Assembly: GCA_910578185.1 (NCBI GenBank)
Contig: CAJTPN010000011.1
Location: 65,229-129,228, forward strand
Length of the DNA: 64,000 nucleotides
Direction: 5' to 3'
DNA from: an uncultured Acetatifactor sp.
GTDB lineage: Bacteria; Bacillota; Clostridia; Lachnospirales; Lachnospiraceae
Below the pieces are notes generated by a model. It did no database searches. It was not told the origin of the DNA and was given only the letters and a program-made list of their open reading frames with translations. Below, piece after piece: positions 8,793 to 15,877 of this stretch. How positions within the stretch are numbered: position 1 is the first letter of the stretch; each line of letters begins with the position of its first letter. The translations under genes and the position numbers were made by a program.

Positions 8793-9530
8793 CTACATTT
8801 CGAATGTAAACTGTTCCCCAATTTCTTCTGTTGGCTTAGTTAAACCTGTAGTAATTTCAATTTTTGAATCGGGTATTTCTAATCCCCAATTATCCCATCC
8901 AATATAATTATCTCTTGCAAATAACTCTATCTTTCTTTGACTTGGAAACATTTTAGTAATACCATCTATTACTTCCACAGGTTTTACACTATGTTCTCTA
9001 CGATGAACGGCAATCATTTGCCTGACATTTCTTGCTCCCCTTGGCTGCGGAAACTTCCCTTTTTTAAATGCCAATACAAATTCCGTTTGACTCAATGTAT
9101 ATCTTCCAGGATTATGTACCATTTTATCCCAAACAAACGCAATCGTTTTATATTCAAATCCCCAGGCCTTCCCTAACTCTATGGAATTTGCCATTTGCGG
9201 TCCGGTCGTCCACATAAACAATATGCAATCATTTTCTGCAATAGAATCGATATCAAGTTCCTTTAATTGTTTTAGCTTTAATGTAGGATATTTAAATGTA
9301 GCAGAACTTAAAAAAATTTTCTTCTCAAATCCAACATTCTCTTCTTTTATCGTGCTCTTATCATACTGCATTTTTCCACCATAATCCCATGGTGGATCAG
9401 CATATATAACTTGATACTTTTTATCTGGTAATTGTGGATAAATACCTTCTAATGGATTTACCTTCGTCCTTTCTTTCTGTTGCACACTATATAAAGAATA
9501 TGCTGTTAATTTCTCTTTTTTGTTCTCCAT
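8793..9530 (-). CDS. MT-A70 type adenine DNA methyltransferase, MunI-like
   Basis: A 245-residue N6-adenine methyltransferase. The catalytic motif DPPW lies in VIYADPPWDYGGKMQYDK, and the MT-A70 fold is also indicated by CILFMWTTGPQM and by the SAM-side segments KPVEVIDGITKMFPSQRKIELFAR and NWGLE. M.MunI belongs to this class, and the partner nuclease here is very MunI-like, so the modified site is predicted to be CAATTG. The gene is divergent from the controller and nuclease genes, a common layout for type II systems with a C protein. Start ATG at 9530 has GAGGAG upstream. Base composition is visibly more AT-rich than the genes on either side, consistent with transfer. Confidence 0.88.
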   Translation of the reverse strand: MENKKEKLTAYSLYSVQQKERTKVNPLEGIYPQLPDKKYQVIYADPPWDYGGKMQYDKSTIKEENVGFEKKIFLSSATFKYPTLKLKQLKELDIDSIAENDCILFMWTTGPQMANSIELGKAWGFEYKTIAFVWDKMVHNPGRYTLSQTEFVLAFKKGKFPQPRGARNVRQMIAVHRREHSVKPVEVIDGITKMFPSQRKIELFARDNYIGWDNWGLEIPDSKIEITTGLTKPTEEIGEQFTFEM

Positions 9531-9644
9531 ATATGATTCTCCTCATCTCCCTTTTACAAAAACTCTCACTTCAGAAAAGTAATCCCCATTATCATGGACA
9601 TGTGTTGCGTACTATGAAAAAAGAATTACAAAAATAATTATAAC

Positions 9645-9716
9645 GACTTTATTCATTATAGTCAACTCACTGTTACTTATAATCCGTTGTCTAAAAAGCA
9701 TTATACAATATATAAA
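9645..9716 (+). promoter_or_regulatory. Candidate C-box and promoter for controller and nuclease
   Basis: GACT (9645-9648) and AGTC (9660-9663) form a symmetric pair like the half-sites of C-protein operators. Downstream, TTGTCT (9687-9692), an 18-bp spacer and TATAAA (9711-9716) make a plausible promoter ending about 20 bp before the controller ATG. The region lies between the divergent methylase and controller genes, where a C protein would act on both. No second C-box was identified with confidence. Confidence 0.4.
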
Positions 9717-9735
9717 TATATAGAGAGGTAACTTT

Positions 9736-9942
9736 ATGATTACAAAAAAACTGGGTGAACGAATGAAGCAGTTAAGAAACAATTTAGGCATCAGTCAAGA
9801 AAAATTCGCTTTATCAATCGATATGGATAGAACTTATTATGCTTCTGTTGAAAACGGCAAACATAATATATCTATCAATAATATTGAAAAGATTGCAAAT
9901 GGTTTAGGAGTAAGTCTTGAAGAACTATTTCAGGGCTTATAG
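9736..9942 (+). CDS. Xre-type controller (C) protein of the restriction-modification module
   Basis: A 68-residue helix-turn-helix protein with a typical Xre/Cro layout: LGERMKQLRNNLGISQEKFA (helices 1-2), then DRTYYASVENGKHNISINNI (recognition helix) and IANGLGVSLEELF. Small proteins like this placed before the nuclease gene act as controllers, delaying nuclease expression until the methylase has protected the host. GAGAGG lies before the ATG. The nuclease starts 12 bp after its stop codon, so the two are cotranscribed. Confidence 0.85.
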   Translation: MITKKLGERMKQLRNNLGISQEKFALSIDMDRTYYASVENGKHNISINNIEKIANGLGVSLEELFQGL

Positions 9943-9954
9943 TGAGGTAATAAA

Positions 9955-10563
9955 ATGGCTAAAAATGAATTGTCAAATCGGGACAACTGGCAAGCGCAAA
10001 GTGGTTTCAATGCATCTAATGCTGAGAAAAACTTATATAATGCCTTCAAAATACACTTTCAAAATACAGAATATGAATTTTATGAAAAGCCTAAACACTT
10101 AAAAAATTTATACGCTCAAGTTCAGCTACCAGATTATGTCATAAGTCAAATATATAATCCCTCTATCACAATTGAAACAACTAAATGGGGGGTATCTCCT
10201 GATTTTGCTATTGAAAACAAACGAACAGGTAAAATTCTTTTTGGAGAAATCAAACGTCAAGATGGATGGGTGGAGGGTAAAGAACCCAGTGCAGGTCGCG
10301 GAAATGCACATGAAAGATTATGTAAATTATTTACCCCCGGATTACTAAAAGCATACAGGACAATAGGTAAAATCCAAACTACAAAAATATTACCCTTTTG
10401 GGTCGTATTTATAGGTGATATTACCCGTGACCCAAAAAGAAACAGAGAAGTTGCTTTTTGGTTTGATGAATATGATAAAAATTACTTTATGTGGCGTCCT
10501 AATATGACGGATAAAGATTTGACAGATCACTTTGATAAGTATTTAAAACCATATCTTGAGTAA
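9955..10563 (+). CDS. MunI-like type II restriction endonuclease (predicted CAATTG)
   Basis: A 202-residue nuclease, the same length as R.MunI as I recall it. The PD-(D/E)xK centre is D83 in WGVSPDFAIEN and E98-I-K100 in KILFGEIKRQDGWVEGK, at the residue numbers known for MunI. Long further stretches (EKPKHLKNLYAQV, PSAGRGNAHER, KLFTPGLLKAYRTIG, GDITRDPKR, YFMWRPN) look the same as I recall for that enzyme. MunI cuts C^AATTG and belongs to the EcoRI structural group. GAGG lies before the ATG. The nuclease gene itself contains a CAATTG site near 10168, so protection by the methylase would be needed. Confidence 0.9.
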   Translation: MAKNELSNRDNWQAQSGFNASNAEKNLYNAFKIHFQNTEYEFYEKPKHLKNLYAQVQLPDYVISQIYNPSITIETTKWGVSPDFAIENKRTGKILFGEIKRQDGWVEGKEPSAGRGNAHERLCKLFTPGLLKAYRTIGKIQTTKILPFWVVFIGDITRDPKRNREVAFWFDEYDKNYFMWRPNMTDKDLTDHFDKYLKPYLE

Positions 10564-10636
10564 TAAAAAACCTTCGCACATTTCCGTTTTTCTGAACACG
10601 AAAAACTCCACCGCACTGAACCGACTAAAGCCAATA

Positions 10637-10683
10637 AATTTAAGTCCATGTCCTTCACCAAAACGTATAGGACATGGACTTAG
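10637..10683. repeat. Hairpin element, right border of the restriction-modification module
   Basis: A perfect copy of 8731-8777 in direct orientation, 74 bp after the nuclease stop. The pair brackets exactly the methylase-controller-nuclease cassette. Confidence 0.85.
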
Positions 10684-10691
10684 ATATAAAG

Positions 10692-11189
10692 TCATTGCTG
10701 AAACATCGCGTCTGTCAATTCAATTTGATTTGTTAGGCAGATATGCATCGGCATACCGCGCCGCTGCGGCAGCGAAACTTGAAACCCAAGATCTTCATAT
10801 ATTTTTTCCTGACTCTTCCATGCCATGACATCTACCTGGATGCCAAACCCCGGCTTCAGTTTAGAATTCAGGAAATCAAAGATCTGTTTTATCAATTCAG
10901 TTTCAATACCCCGCATTTGATAGTCGGGTACAACAATAATATCACGAATCAGTGCCACCGCACCGCCATCCCATATCAAACGTGCCATGCCGACAGCCCT
11001 CACTTGATCGTATGCTGCAACAATCAATGAACTGCCATCAAGGCTTGCCTGAAGCTGTTCGGGGTGAATTTTTCGAAATCCAACAGCTGCCCGGATGGAA
11101 TTCGCACTTTCCTGTGTGATGAAATTAGTATAAGAGATTCCCAATAGCCCTTCCTGTACAGGCATTTGTTCCGTACTATAATCTTTCAT
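10692..11189 (-). CDS. GNAT family N-acetyltransferase
   Basis: A 165-residue GNAT protein. Strand ALIRDIIVVPDYQMRGIETEL carries the acetyl-CoA loop Q-M-R-G-I-E-T, and EKIYEDLGFQV is the C-terminal motif. The frame opens 11 codons earlier, but the ATG at 11189 has GGAGG 10 nt upstream, so it is used as start. It sits just outside the right hairpin border of the restriction cassette and reads towards it. The substrate is unknown. Confidence 0.8.
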   Translation of the reverse strand: MKDYSTEQMPVQEGLLGISYTNFITQESANSIRAAVGFRKIHPEQLQASLDGSSLIVAAYDQVRAVGMARLIWDGGAVALIRDIIVVPDYQMRGIETELIKQIFDFLNSKLKPGFGIQVDVMAWKSQEKIYEDLGFQVSLPQRRGMPMHICLTNQIELTDAMFQQ

Positions 11190-11308
11190 CTGTACTATTC
11201 CTCCATTCATCCTAATTTGCATCTTTAACTATAACGTAATAACCGGCTACTCACAATATCTATTTATAAGCCATTTCCCAATAGACTCTTTATATCCGAT
11301 TCTCCACA

Positions 11309-11794
11309 TCAAATAATTTCCACTCTTTCAAAATACTTCATCAGTATATTCGCACAGTTTTCAATGCCCAGCTGAGAAGTATCCAAAATCATATGATAAT
11401 TATTCACATCTCCCCAAACCTTACCTGTGTTTTGATAATAGTATTCCGAACGCTCCTTATCATTCTGCTCTAATGTTGCTTTTGCATCCTCATAAGACAT
11501 CTCTTTTTTCTGCATCACACGTCTGATTCGGTCTTCCTTATCCGCACAGACATAAATGTTGAACACATTCGCTTGATCCTTTAGAATCTCGGAGGCACAG
11601 CGTCCCAAAATGATACAGGAACGGGAAGCAAGCTCTCTGATCACTTCCACCTCACCGGCATAACTGTCTCCTTCCAGCTCATGTTCAATATAAGCCTTGT
11701 CATACACCGGAATATCTAACTTCCTGGAAAGTTCCTCCGCAATCATGCTGGCTCCGGTTCCAAATCTGCGGCTCATAGTGATCACCAGATTCAT
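11309..11794 (-). CDS. Cytidylate kinase-like family protein
   Basis: A 161-residue P-loop protein of the cytidylate-kinase-like (AAA_26) family common in Clostridia. The N-terminus VITMSRRFGTGASMIAEELS corresponds to the nucleotide-binding loop, here G-T-G-A-S in place of a canonical GxxxxGKS/T. Later come SCIILGRCA and the lid-like stretch DKEDRIRRVMQ..E. It is shorter than the roughly 200 residues usual for the family. A strong AAGGAGG precedes the ATG. True nucleotide kinase activity is uncertain because the lysine of the P-loop is absent. Confidence 0.75.
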   Translation of the reverse strand: MNLVITMSRRFGTGASMIAEELSRKLDIPVYDKAYIEHELEGDSYAGEVEVIRELASRSCIILGRCASEILKDQANVFNIYVCADKEDRIRRVMQKKEMSYEDAKATLEQNDKERSEYYYQNTGKVWGDVNNYHMILDTSQLGIENCANILMKYFERVEII

Positions 11795-11982
11795 ACTCGT
11801 ACCTCCTTATTCCGTCTGTTCGCTCTGAGGCTGCTCCATTTCCTATCCGATATGCCTTAACCAAACTCATAAAACTATATCTTGCACCCCTGTTCCAAAA
11901 CCATGTACAATTCTCAGTAAGGATAGCTTTTAGCACTTTATGGATTACAGGAATCGAGAAGCGGTTTCTGAAATATAATTTC

Positions 11983-12011
11983 ATTGTACCATAACGCCTA
12001 TATTTTTTCAA
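11983..12011 (-). promoter_or_regulatory. Promoter upstream of the cytidylate kinase-like gene
   Basis: On the minus strand TTGAAA (12011-12006), 17-bp spacer, TACAAT (11988-11983). The transcript would have a leader of about 180 nt before the ATG at 11794. The rest of 11795-12167 shows no gene and no recognisable riboswitch. Confidence 0.55.
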
Positions 12012-12167
12012 CAACTGGTAAAAAGAGGTTATATCCGTCTATCCATAATAAACAAGAACTAACTTTGTCCCCTTAGCGTTAAATTAATTTGTTATCCGCC
12101 CTGTGATGGATCGCTCTTCTGCACATTACATTCTGTACAGAGGAAACGGTTACTGTCTTTGCTGCTT

Positions 12168-12728
12168 CTACATAACAATACTGCTTACGGCCAGCTCCAC
12201 CACACCACAACAGAGCATTACCATAATAGGATTCTTTTTAAAGATGCGCAGCACCAGAAAAGCAACTAAAAATATGCCGCATTCCAACCAATGAACATTT
12301 GCAAGGCTGACTTCCGCCCCGTCAAATGCAACTAGCTGTAAGATGGACAATCCAGCCGCTGCAATCAGCGCAACCACCGCCGGACGAAGACTGCCCAAAA
12401 TACTTTGCAAAGTGGACATCTGCTTATAGCGATAATAAATGTAGAAAAGCAGTGATACAATGACACAAGAGGGCAGAATGCAGCCACAGGTTGCAATAAT
12501 GGCACCCGGAATCCCGGCAATCCGTATTCCTACAAATGTAGCAGAATTCACTGCTATAGGGCCGGGCGTCATCTCCGCTATCGTAATCAAATCCGTAAAT
12601 TCGCTCATGGTAAGCCATCCATAATGTGTCACCACTTGACTTTGAATCAATGGCATTGCGGCATACCCGCCGCCTATACTGAACATCCCCACTTGTAGAA
12701 AGCTAAAAAACAGTTGAATATAAATCAC
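12168..12728 (-). CDS. Chromate transporter family protein, second half
   Basis: A 186-residue membrane protein of the CHR (chromate transport) family in its short-chain form, where two half-size proteins make the transporter. The signatures are GMFSIGGGYAAMPLIQSQVV near the N-terminus and MTPGPIAVNSATFVG. Start is GTG at 12728, overlapping the stop of the partner gene as GTGA, with AGGGGG upstream. The open frame extends further, but only through the partner gene's coding sequence. Chromate itself may not be the natural substrate; an oxyanion is likely. Confidence 0.82.
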   Translation of the reverse strand: MIYIQLFFSFLQVGMFSIGGGYAAMPLIQSQVVTHYGWLTMSEFTDLITIAEMTPGPIAVNSATFVGIRIAGIPGAIIATCGCILPSCVIVSLLFYIYYRYKQMSTLQSILGSLRPAVVALIAAAGLSILQLVAFDGAEVSLANVHWLECGIFLVAFLVLRIFKKNPIMVMLCCGVVELAVSSIVM

Positions 12729-13297
12729 TCTTTTTTCCCCCTCACTTTTTTCCACATTTCCAGACAGACACCCGTAAATGCAGCTGCAAGAATAATATAA
12801 ATCACATTGATTCCCCATACAAATGTCATCAAAAATGCCATCACCATTACAATGTAATGTATGATATTACGATTCTTCACCACGCCCGCACCCAGAGTGC
12901 AGACCACATCCAAAATGACTGCTGCCACACCTGCCTGCATTCCCTTCAGCAAAAGGGCTATATATGTATTGGTGGCAAAAGCCGCATAAAAGAAAGAGAT
13001 CACAGACAAAATGATCATAGGAGGAATAATGGTTCCGAAAACCGCCGTGAGCATTCCCAAAAAGCCGCCCATGCGCCAACCCACCAATATTGCCGCATTT
13101 ACGGCAATGGCACCCGGTGAAGACTGTGCAAGCGCCGCCAAATCCAACATCTCCTCCTCCTCAATCCAATGATACTCATCCACAAACTTCTTCTTCATAA
13201 ATGTAATAATTACAAATCCGCCCCCAAACGTAAAGGTGCTGATGTACAATGTACTCAAAAATAATTTGACAAGAATCTTTCTCTTTTCCGCCGTCAT
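12725..13297 (-). CDS. Chromate transporter family protein, first half
   Basis: A 190-residue CHR-family membrane protein, paired with and translationally coupled to the following gene. It shows STFTFGGGFVIITFMKKKFV and SSPGAIAVNAAILVGWRMGG, the equivalents of the partner's motifs, so the two halves are homologous. ATG at 13297 has AGGAGAAG upstream; a 34-codon upstream extension of the frame has no ribosome site and is rejected. Confidence 0.82.
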   Translation of the reverse strand: MTAEKRKILVKLFLSTLYISTFTFGGGFVIITFMKKKFVDEYHWIEEEEMLDLAALAQSSPGAIAVNAAILVGWRMGGFLGMLTAVFGTIIPPMIILSVISFFYAAFATNTYIALLLKGMQAGVAAVILDVVCTLGAGVVKNRNIIHYIVMVMAFLMTFVWGINVIYIILAAAFTGVCLEMWKKVRGKKE

Positions 13298-13365
13298 TCC
13301 ACTTCTCCTGCTTTTACCGAAACCTTCTGCTTCTAAGACCACTGCCCTCGTAGGCGCACACTGTT

Positions 13366-13512
13366 TTACACTCCCTGACACATGGCCGTATTCTCCCAAG
13401 CAATGTGTGCACTATACATTTCTATTTTATCTGCCGGGATTGAATTCGTCAAGCTTCCCGTTTGGAAATCATTTAAATCCCCCTCTCTTACGTATGCGTA
13501 ATCAATCCTCAA
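13366..13512 (-). CDS. Possible small ORF or gene remnant in the chromate-transporter leader
   Basis: In the roughly 255-nt leader between the predicted promoter and the transporter start, one frame reads 48 residues from a TTG at 13512 to a TAA at 13366-13368. It includes VREGDLNDFQTGSL and DKIEMYSAHIAWEN, which look protein-like rather than random. No convincing ribosome site or ATG is present, and the frame is open further upstream to a stop near 13556. It may be the tail of a decayed gene. No family is recognised. Confidence 0.25.
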   Translation of the reverse strand: MRIDYAYVREGDLNDFQTGSLTNSIPADKIEMYSAHIAWENTAMCQGV

Positions 13513-13559
13513 AATGACATTCTGATTCCTTATACGGTCCGGTTTACATCCATGAAACT

Positions 13560-13588
13560 ATTGTACCAAATACATTGAAATATTTCCA
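13560..13588 (-). promoter_or_regulatory. Promoter upstream of the chromate-transporter pair
   Basis: Minus strand TGGAAA (13588-13583), 17-bp spacer, TACAAT (13565-13560). The long leader that follows contains the small frame noted at 13366-13512. Apart from this and the HIT promoter, 13298-13736 holds nothing recognisable. Confidence 0.4.
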
Positions 13589-13639
13589 TCAAATCAATAT
13601 CTTACTTATGTTTCTTTTCCCTGCGACAACGGTTCGCCA

Positions 13640-13668
13640 TGGACAATCGCAGCACAAAATAGTATAAT
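13640..13668 (+). promoter_or_regulatory. Promoter for the HIT protein gene
   Basis: TGGACA (13640-13645), 17-bp spacer, TATAAT (13663-13668), about 70 bp before the ATG. Confidence 0.6.
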
Positions 13669-13736
13669 GCCATTAGATACCATTAAATTACTTGCCGTCG
13701 ATACCTTTTTCATCGGCGCAGCATAAAGGAGGACAC

Positions 13737-14156
13737 ATGAAAAATACTAATTGCGGATATTGCATGAGAGGAGAATTGCTTGACAAATTCGGCATTTTAA
13801 TATGTGATCTGAAGGTCAGCAGCCTGATCCTGTTCAAGGAACAGAGCAAACCAGGGAGATGTATTGTGGCATATAAAGATCATGTAAGCGAAATCGTAGA
13901 TATTGACGAAAAAGAAAGAAATGCCTTTATGGAGGACGTGGCCCACGCTGCCCGGGCCATCCATGCAGCCTTCCACCCCGATAAGCTTAATTACGGCGCC
14001 TATGGGGATACCGGATGTCATCTTCATATGCACCTGGTTCCCAAATATCGGGAGGGTGACGAATGGGGAGGAACCTTCCAGATGAATCCGGATAAAACTT
14101 ATCTCTCAGATTCCCAATACCAGGAAATGATAGATAAAATCAAGGCACATCTGTAG
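13737..14156 (+). CDS. HIT family nucleotide-binding protein
   Basis: A 139-residue protein with the histidine-triad motif HLHMHLVP that gives the family its name, and an N-terminal CGYC pair like zinc-binding HIT proteins. HIT proteins hydrolyse or transfer nucleotidyl groups from nucleoside phosphoramidates or dinucleotides. The frame is open 15 codons earlier, but AAAGGAGG sits just before the ATG at 13737. It stands as a single gene between its own promoter and a terminator. Confidence 0.85.
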   Translation: MKNTNCGYCMRGELLDKFGILICDLKVSSLILFKEQSKPGRCIVAYKDHVSEIVDIDEKERNAFMEDVAHAARAIHAAFHPDKLNYGAYGDTGCHLHMHLVPKYREGDEWGGTFQMNPDKTYLSDSQYQEMIDKIKAHL

Positions 14157-14217
14157 AAATACCGACTATCCTAGTGTAACCAAAAACGAATTTTGTCACT
14201 TAAGCATTAAAATGATC

Positions 14218-14254
14218 AAGCGTAAGAACAGCCAAAAAGGAGGTTCTTACGCTT
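14218..14254. terminator. Hairpin between the convergent HIT and GH4 genes
   Basis: A perfect 12-bp stem (aagcgtaagaac and its complement) around a 13-nt loop. It is placed to end the HIT transcript and perhaps also that of the convergent GH4 gene. Confidence 0.6.
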
Positions 14255-14356
14255 TCCACTTAAGCAAATGTGTTCCTATCATACAGGGGGCTCCTGCCAT
14301 GGCATCATTGACTACATAATCATTGATGCCACAGCCCCAATTAGAAAGTATCCACA

Positions 14357-15754
14357 CTACAATGTAGCGTTCATCATATCCAACGCCAGTTTCCTGACTT
14401 CTTCCAGGGAAGCCCGTCCTTTCACCAGAGGGTCCTCCATAAATGCCTCAACTACCAAATCCGCTTTGGTCATAAATTTGTCATCCAAATTTCCTTCCGT
14501 CACCACACGCATAATCCTGTTATGGTTCTCCACATGGGGCATAATCAAACCTCGTACTGGTTCCGGTATGCTCCCGGCAAACACAGGACGTATGGCATCC
14601 CTTTCAAATATCGCATTGGTCTCCACAACCGCATCCCCAGGGAGATTTGCAATCTGCATACCGGTATTGGGGATATTCACATTGCTGACCACTCTTTCCA
14701 GCCCGCACAACGCCTTGATCAACAGAATCCCCTCCTCTCCGGTGGGCTTTAATGAAATTTCTTCTTCCCCATTTACCAACCTTTCGGAACGCTCCAAACG
14801 ATTACAAAGATCCTCCTTGCGCCAAGCAACCGTGGTAAGACCAAAATTCCAGGCCGAAACCGTCTCCGGATCTTTCAGGTACCTGTCTCCCGGCATAAAC
14901 TCGGCCAAATGTCGATCCCCTGCAGCGGCGATCAGGCCATAACGTTTAAACAAATCCATTTTCACTCTGTGCCGACAAGCAAAACTGGAATTCATCCAGT
15001 TGGCATCTTTTTCCTCATAGCCCTCCTCAAAATGAGCATCAATATATTCTCTGTAAATCGGAAATAAATCTATCCCTTTGTAACCGGCATAATCAAACCA
15101 TGTGAAATGATTGATACCCAGCACATTTACATGAATATCCCTTCTGTCAATACCCTGAATACCCAGAGACTGCTGCGCAATACCCGCCAATACCTTCTGT
15201 GTGCCAAACACTTCATGACAGCAGCCAAACGCCTTAATCTGCGGAAATGTCTGATACAGCATCTTCACGCACAACGACATGGGATTGGTATAATTGATCA
15301 CCCATGCCTCAGGACAAAATTCTCTGATGGCATCGGCAAATTCCCGAAACATGGGCAAAGTGCGCAGTGCCCGCATCATACCCCCGGGACCTGCCGTGTC
15401 TCCCACGGATTGATAAATTCCAAGTCTTTCCGGCATATGTACATCTGTTTCCATCTCGTCAAATGTTTTGGGCAGAATGGAAATCACCACAAAATCGGCT
15501 CCCGAAAGGGCATCTGCCAGCGTATCCCTGACACAATATGTCCACTTTCCGGGTGCATCCTCCCGTTCCCGAACCTTATTCCCTATAATTTCGTTCGCCC
15601 TTGCGGCTTCCCCATCAATATCATATAGGCGAATAGTACCTGAAATATCCGGCTCCATGGCTAAATCCGTCATAAAAGTCCAAGCCCAGCCCCTTGATCC
15701 ACCGCCTATATAAGCAATTTGGATTTCCTCCACACGGCCGCTGTCGTATCGCAT
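14357..15754 (-). CDS. Glycoside hydrolase family 4 enzyme
   Basis: A 465-residue NAD- and metal-dependent glycosidase of family GH4. The dinucleotide-binding N-terminus is IAYIGGGSRGW; NYTNPMSLCVKMLY is the conserved substrate-side stretch; CCHEVFG holds the metal-binding Cys-His pair, and INHFTWF supplies the next His. GH4 members act on alpha-glucosides, alpha-galactosides, 6-phospho-glycosides or alpha-galacturonides by a redox-assisted elimination. The CHEVF variant suggests the alpha-galactosidase/alpha-galacturonidase side (LplD-like) rather than a 6-phospho-glucosidase, but this is inference. GGAGG precedes the ATG. No sugar transporter is adjacent, so context does not help. Confidence 0.82.
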   Translation of the reverse strand: MRYDSGRVEEIQIAYIGGGSRGWAWTFMTDLAMEPDISGTIRLYDIDGEAARANEIIGNKVREREDAPGKWTYCVRDTLADALSGADFVVISILPKTFDEMETDVHMPERLGIYQSVGDTAGPGGMMRALRTLPMFREFADAIREFCPEAWVINYTNPMSLCVKMLYQTFPQIKAFGCCHEVFGTQKVLAGIAQQSLGIQGIDRRDIHVNVLGINHFTWFDYAGYKGIDLFPIYREYIDAHFEEGYEEKDANWMNSSFACRHRVKMDLFKRYGLIAAAGDRHLAEFMPGDRYLKDPETVSAWNFGLTTVAWRKEDLCNRLERSERLVNGEEEISLKPTGEEGILLIKALCGLERVVSNVNIPNTGMQIANLPGDAVVETNAIFERDAIRPVFAGSIPEPVRGLIMPHVENHNRIMRVVTEGNLDDKFMTKADLVVEAFMEDPLVKGRASLEEVRKLALDMMNATL

Positions 15755-15877
15755 TACTACACCTCCATATTAGAATTATTTATTATTTCTACTTGAATCC
15801 AAATATCTGATAGGATCCTGTATCCTGGCTAAGAAAGCCAAGATCAAATAAATGCTTTTAATATCATTCCGCCCACA

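Noticed and set aside
11700..12014. 104-codon minus-strand frame overlapping the cytidylate kinase-like gene
   Set aside because: It runs through the promoter and leader and overlaps the real gene in another frame.
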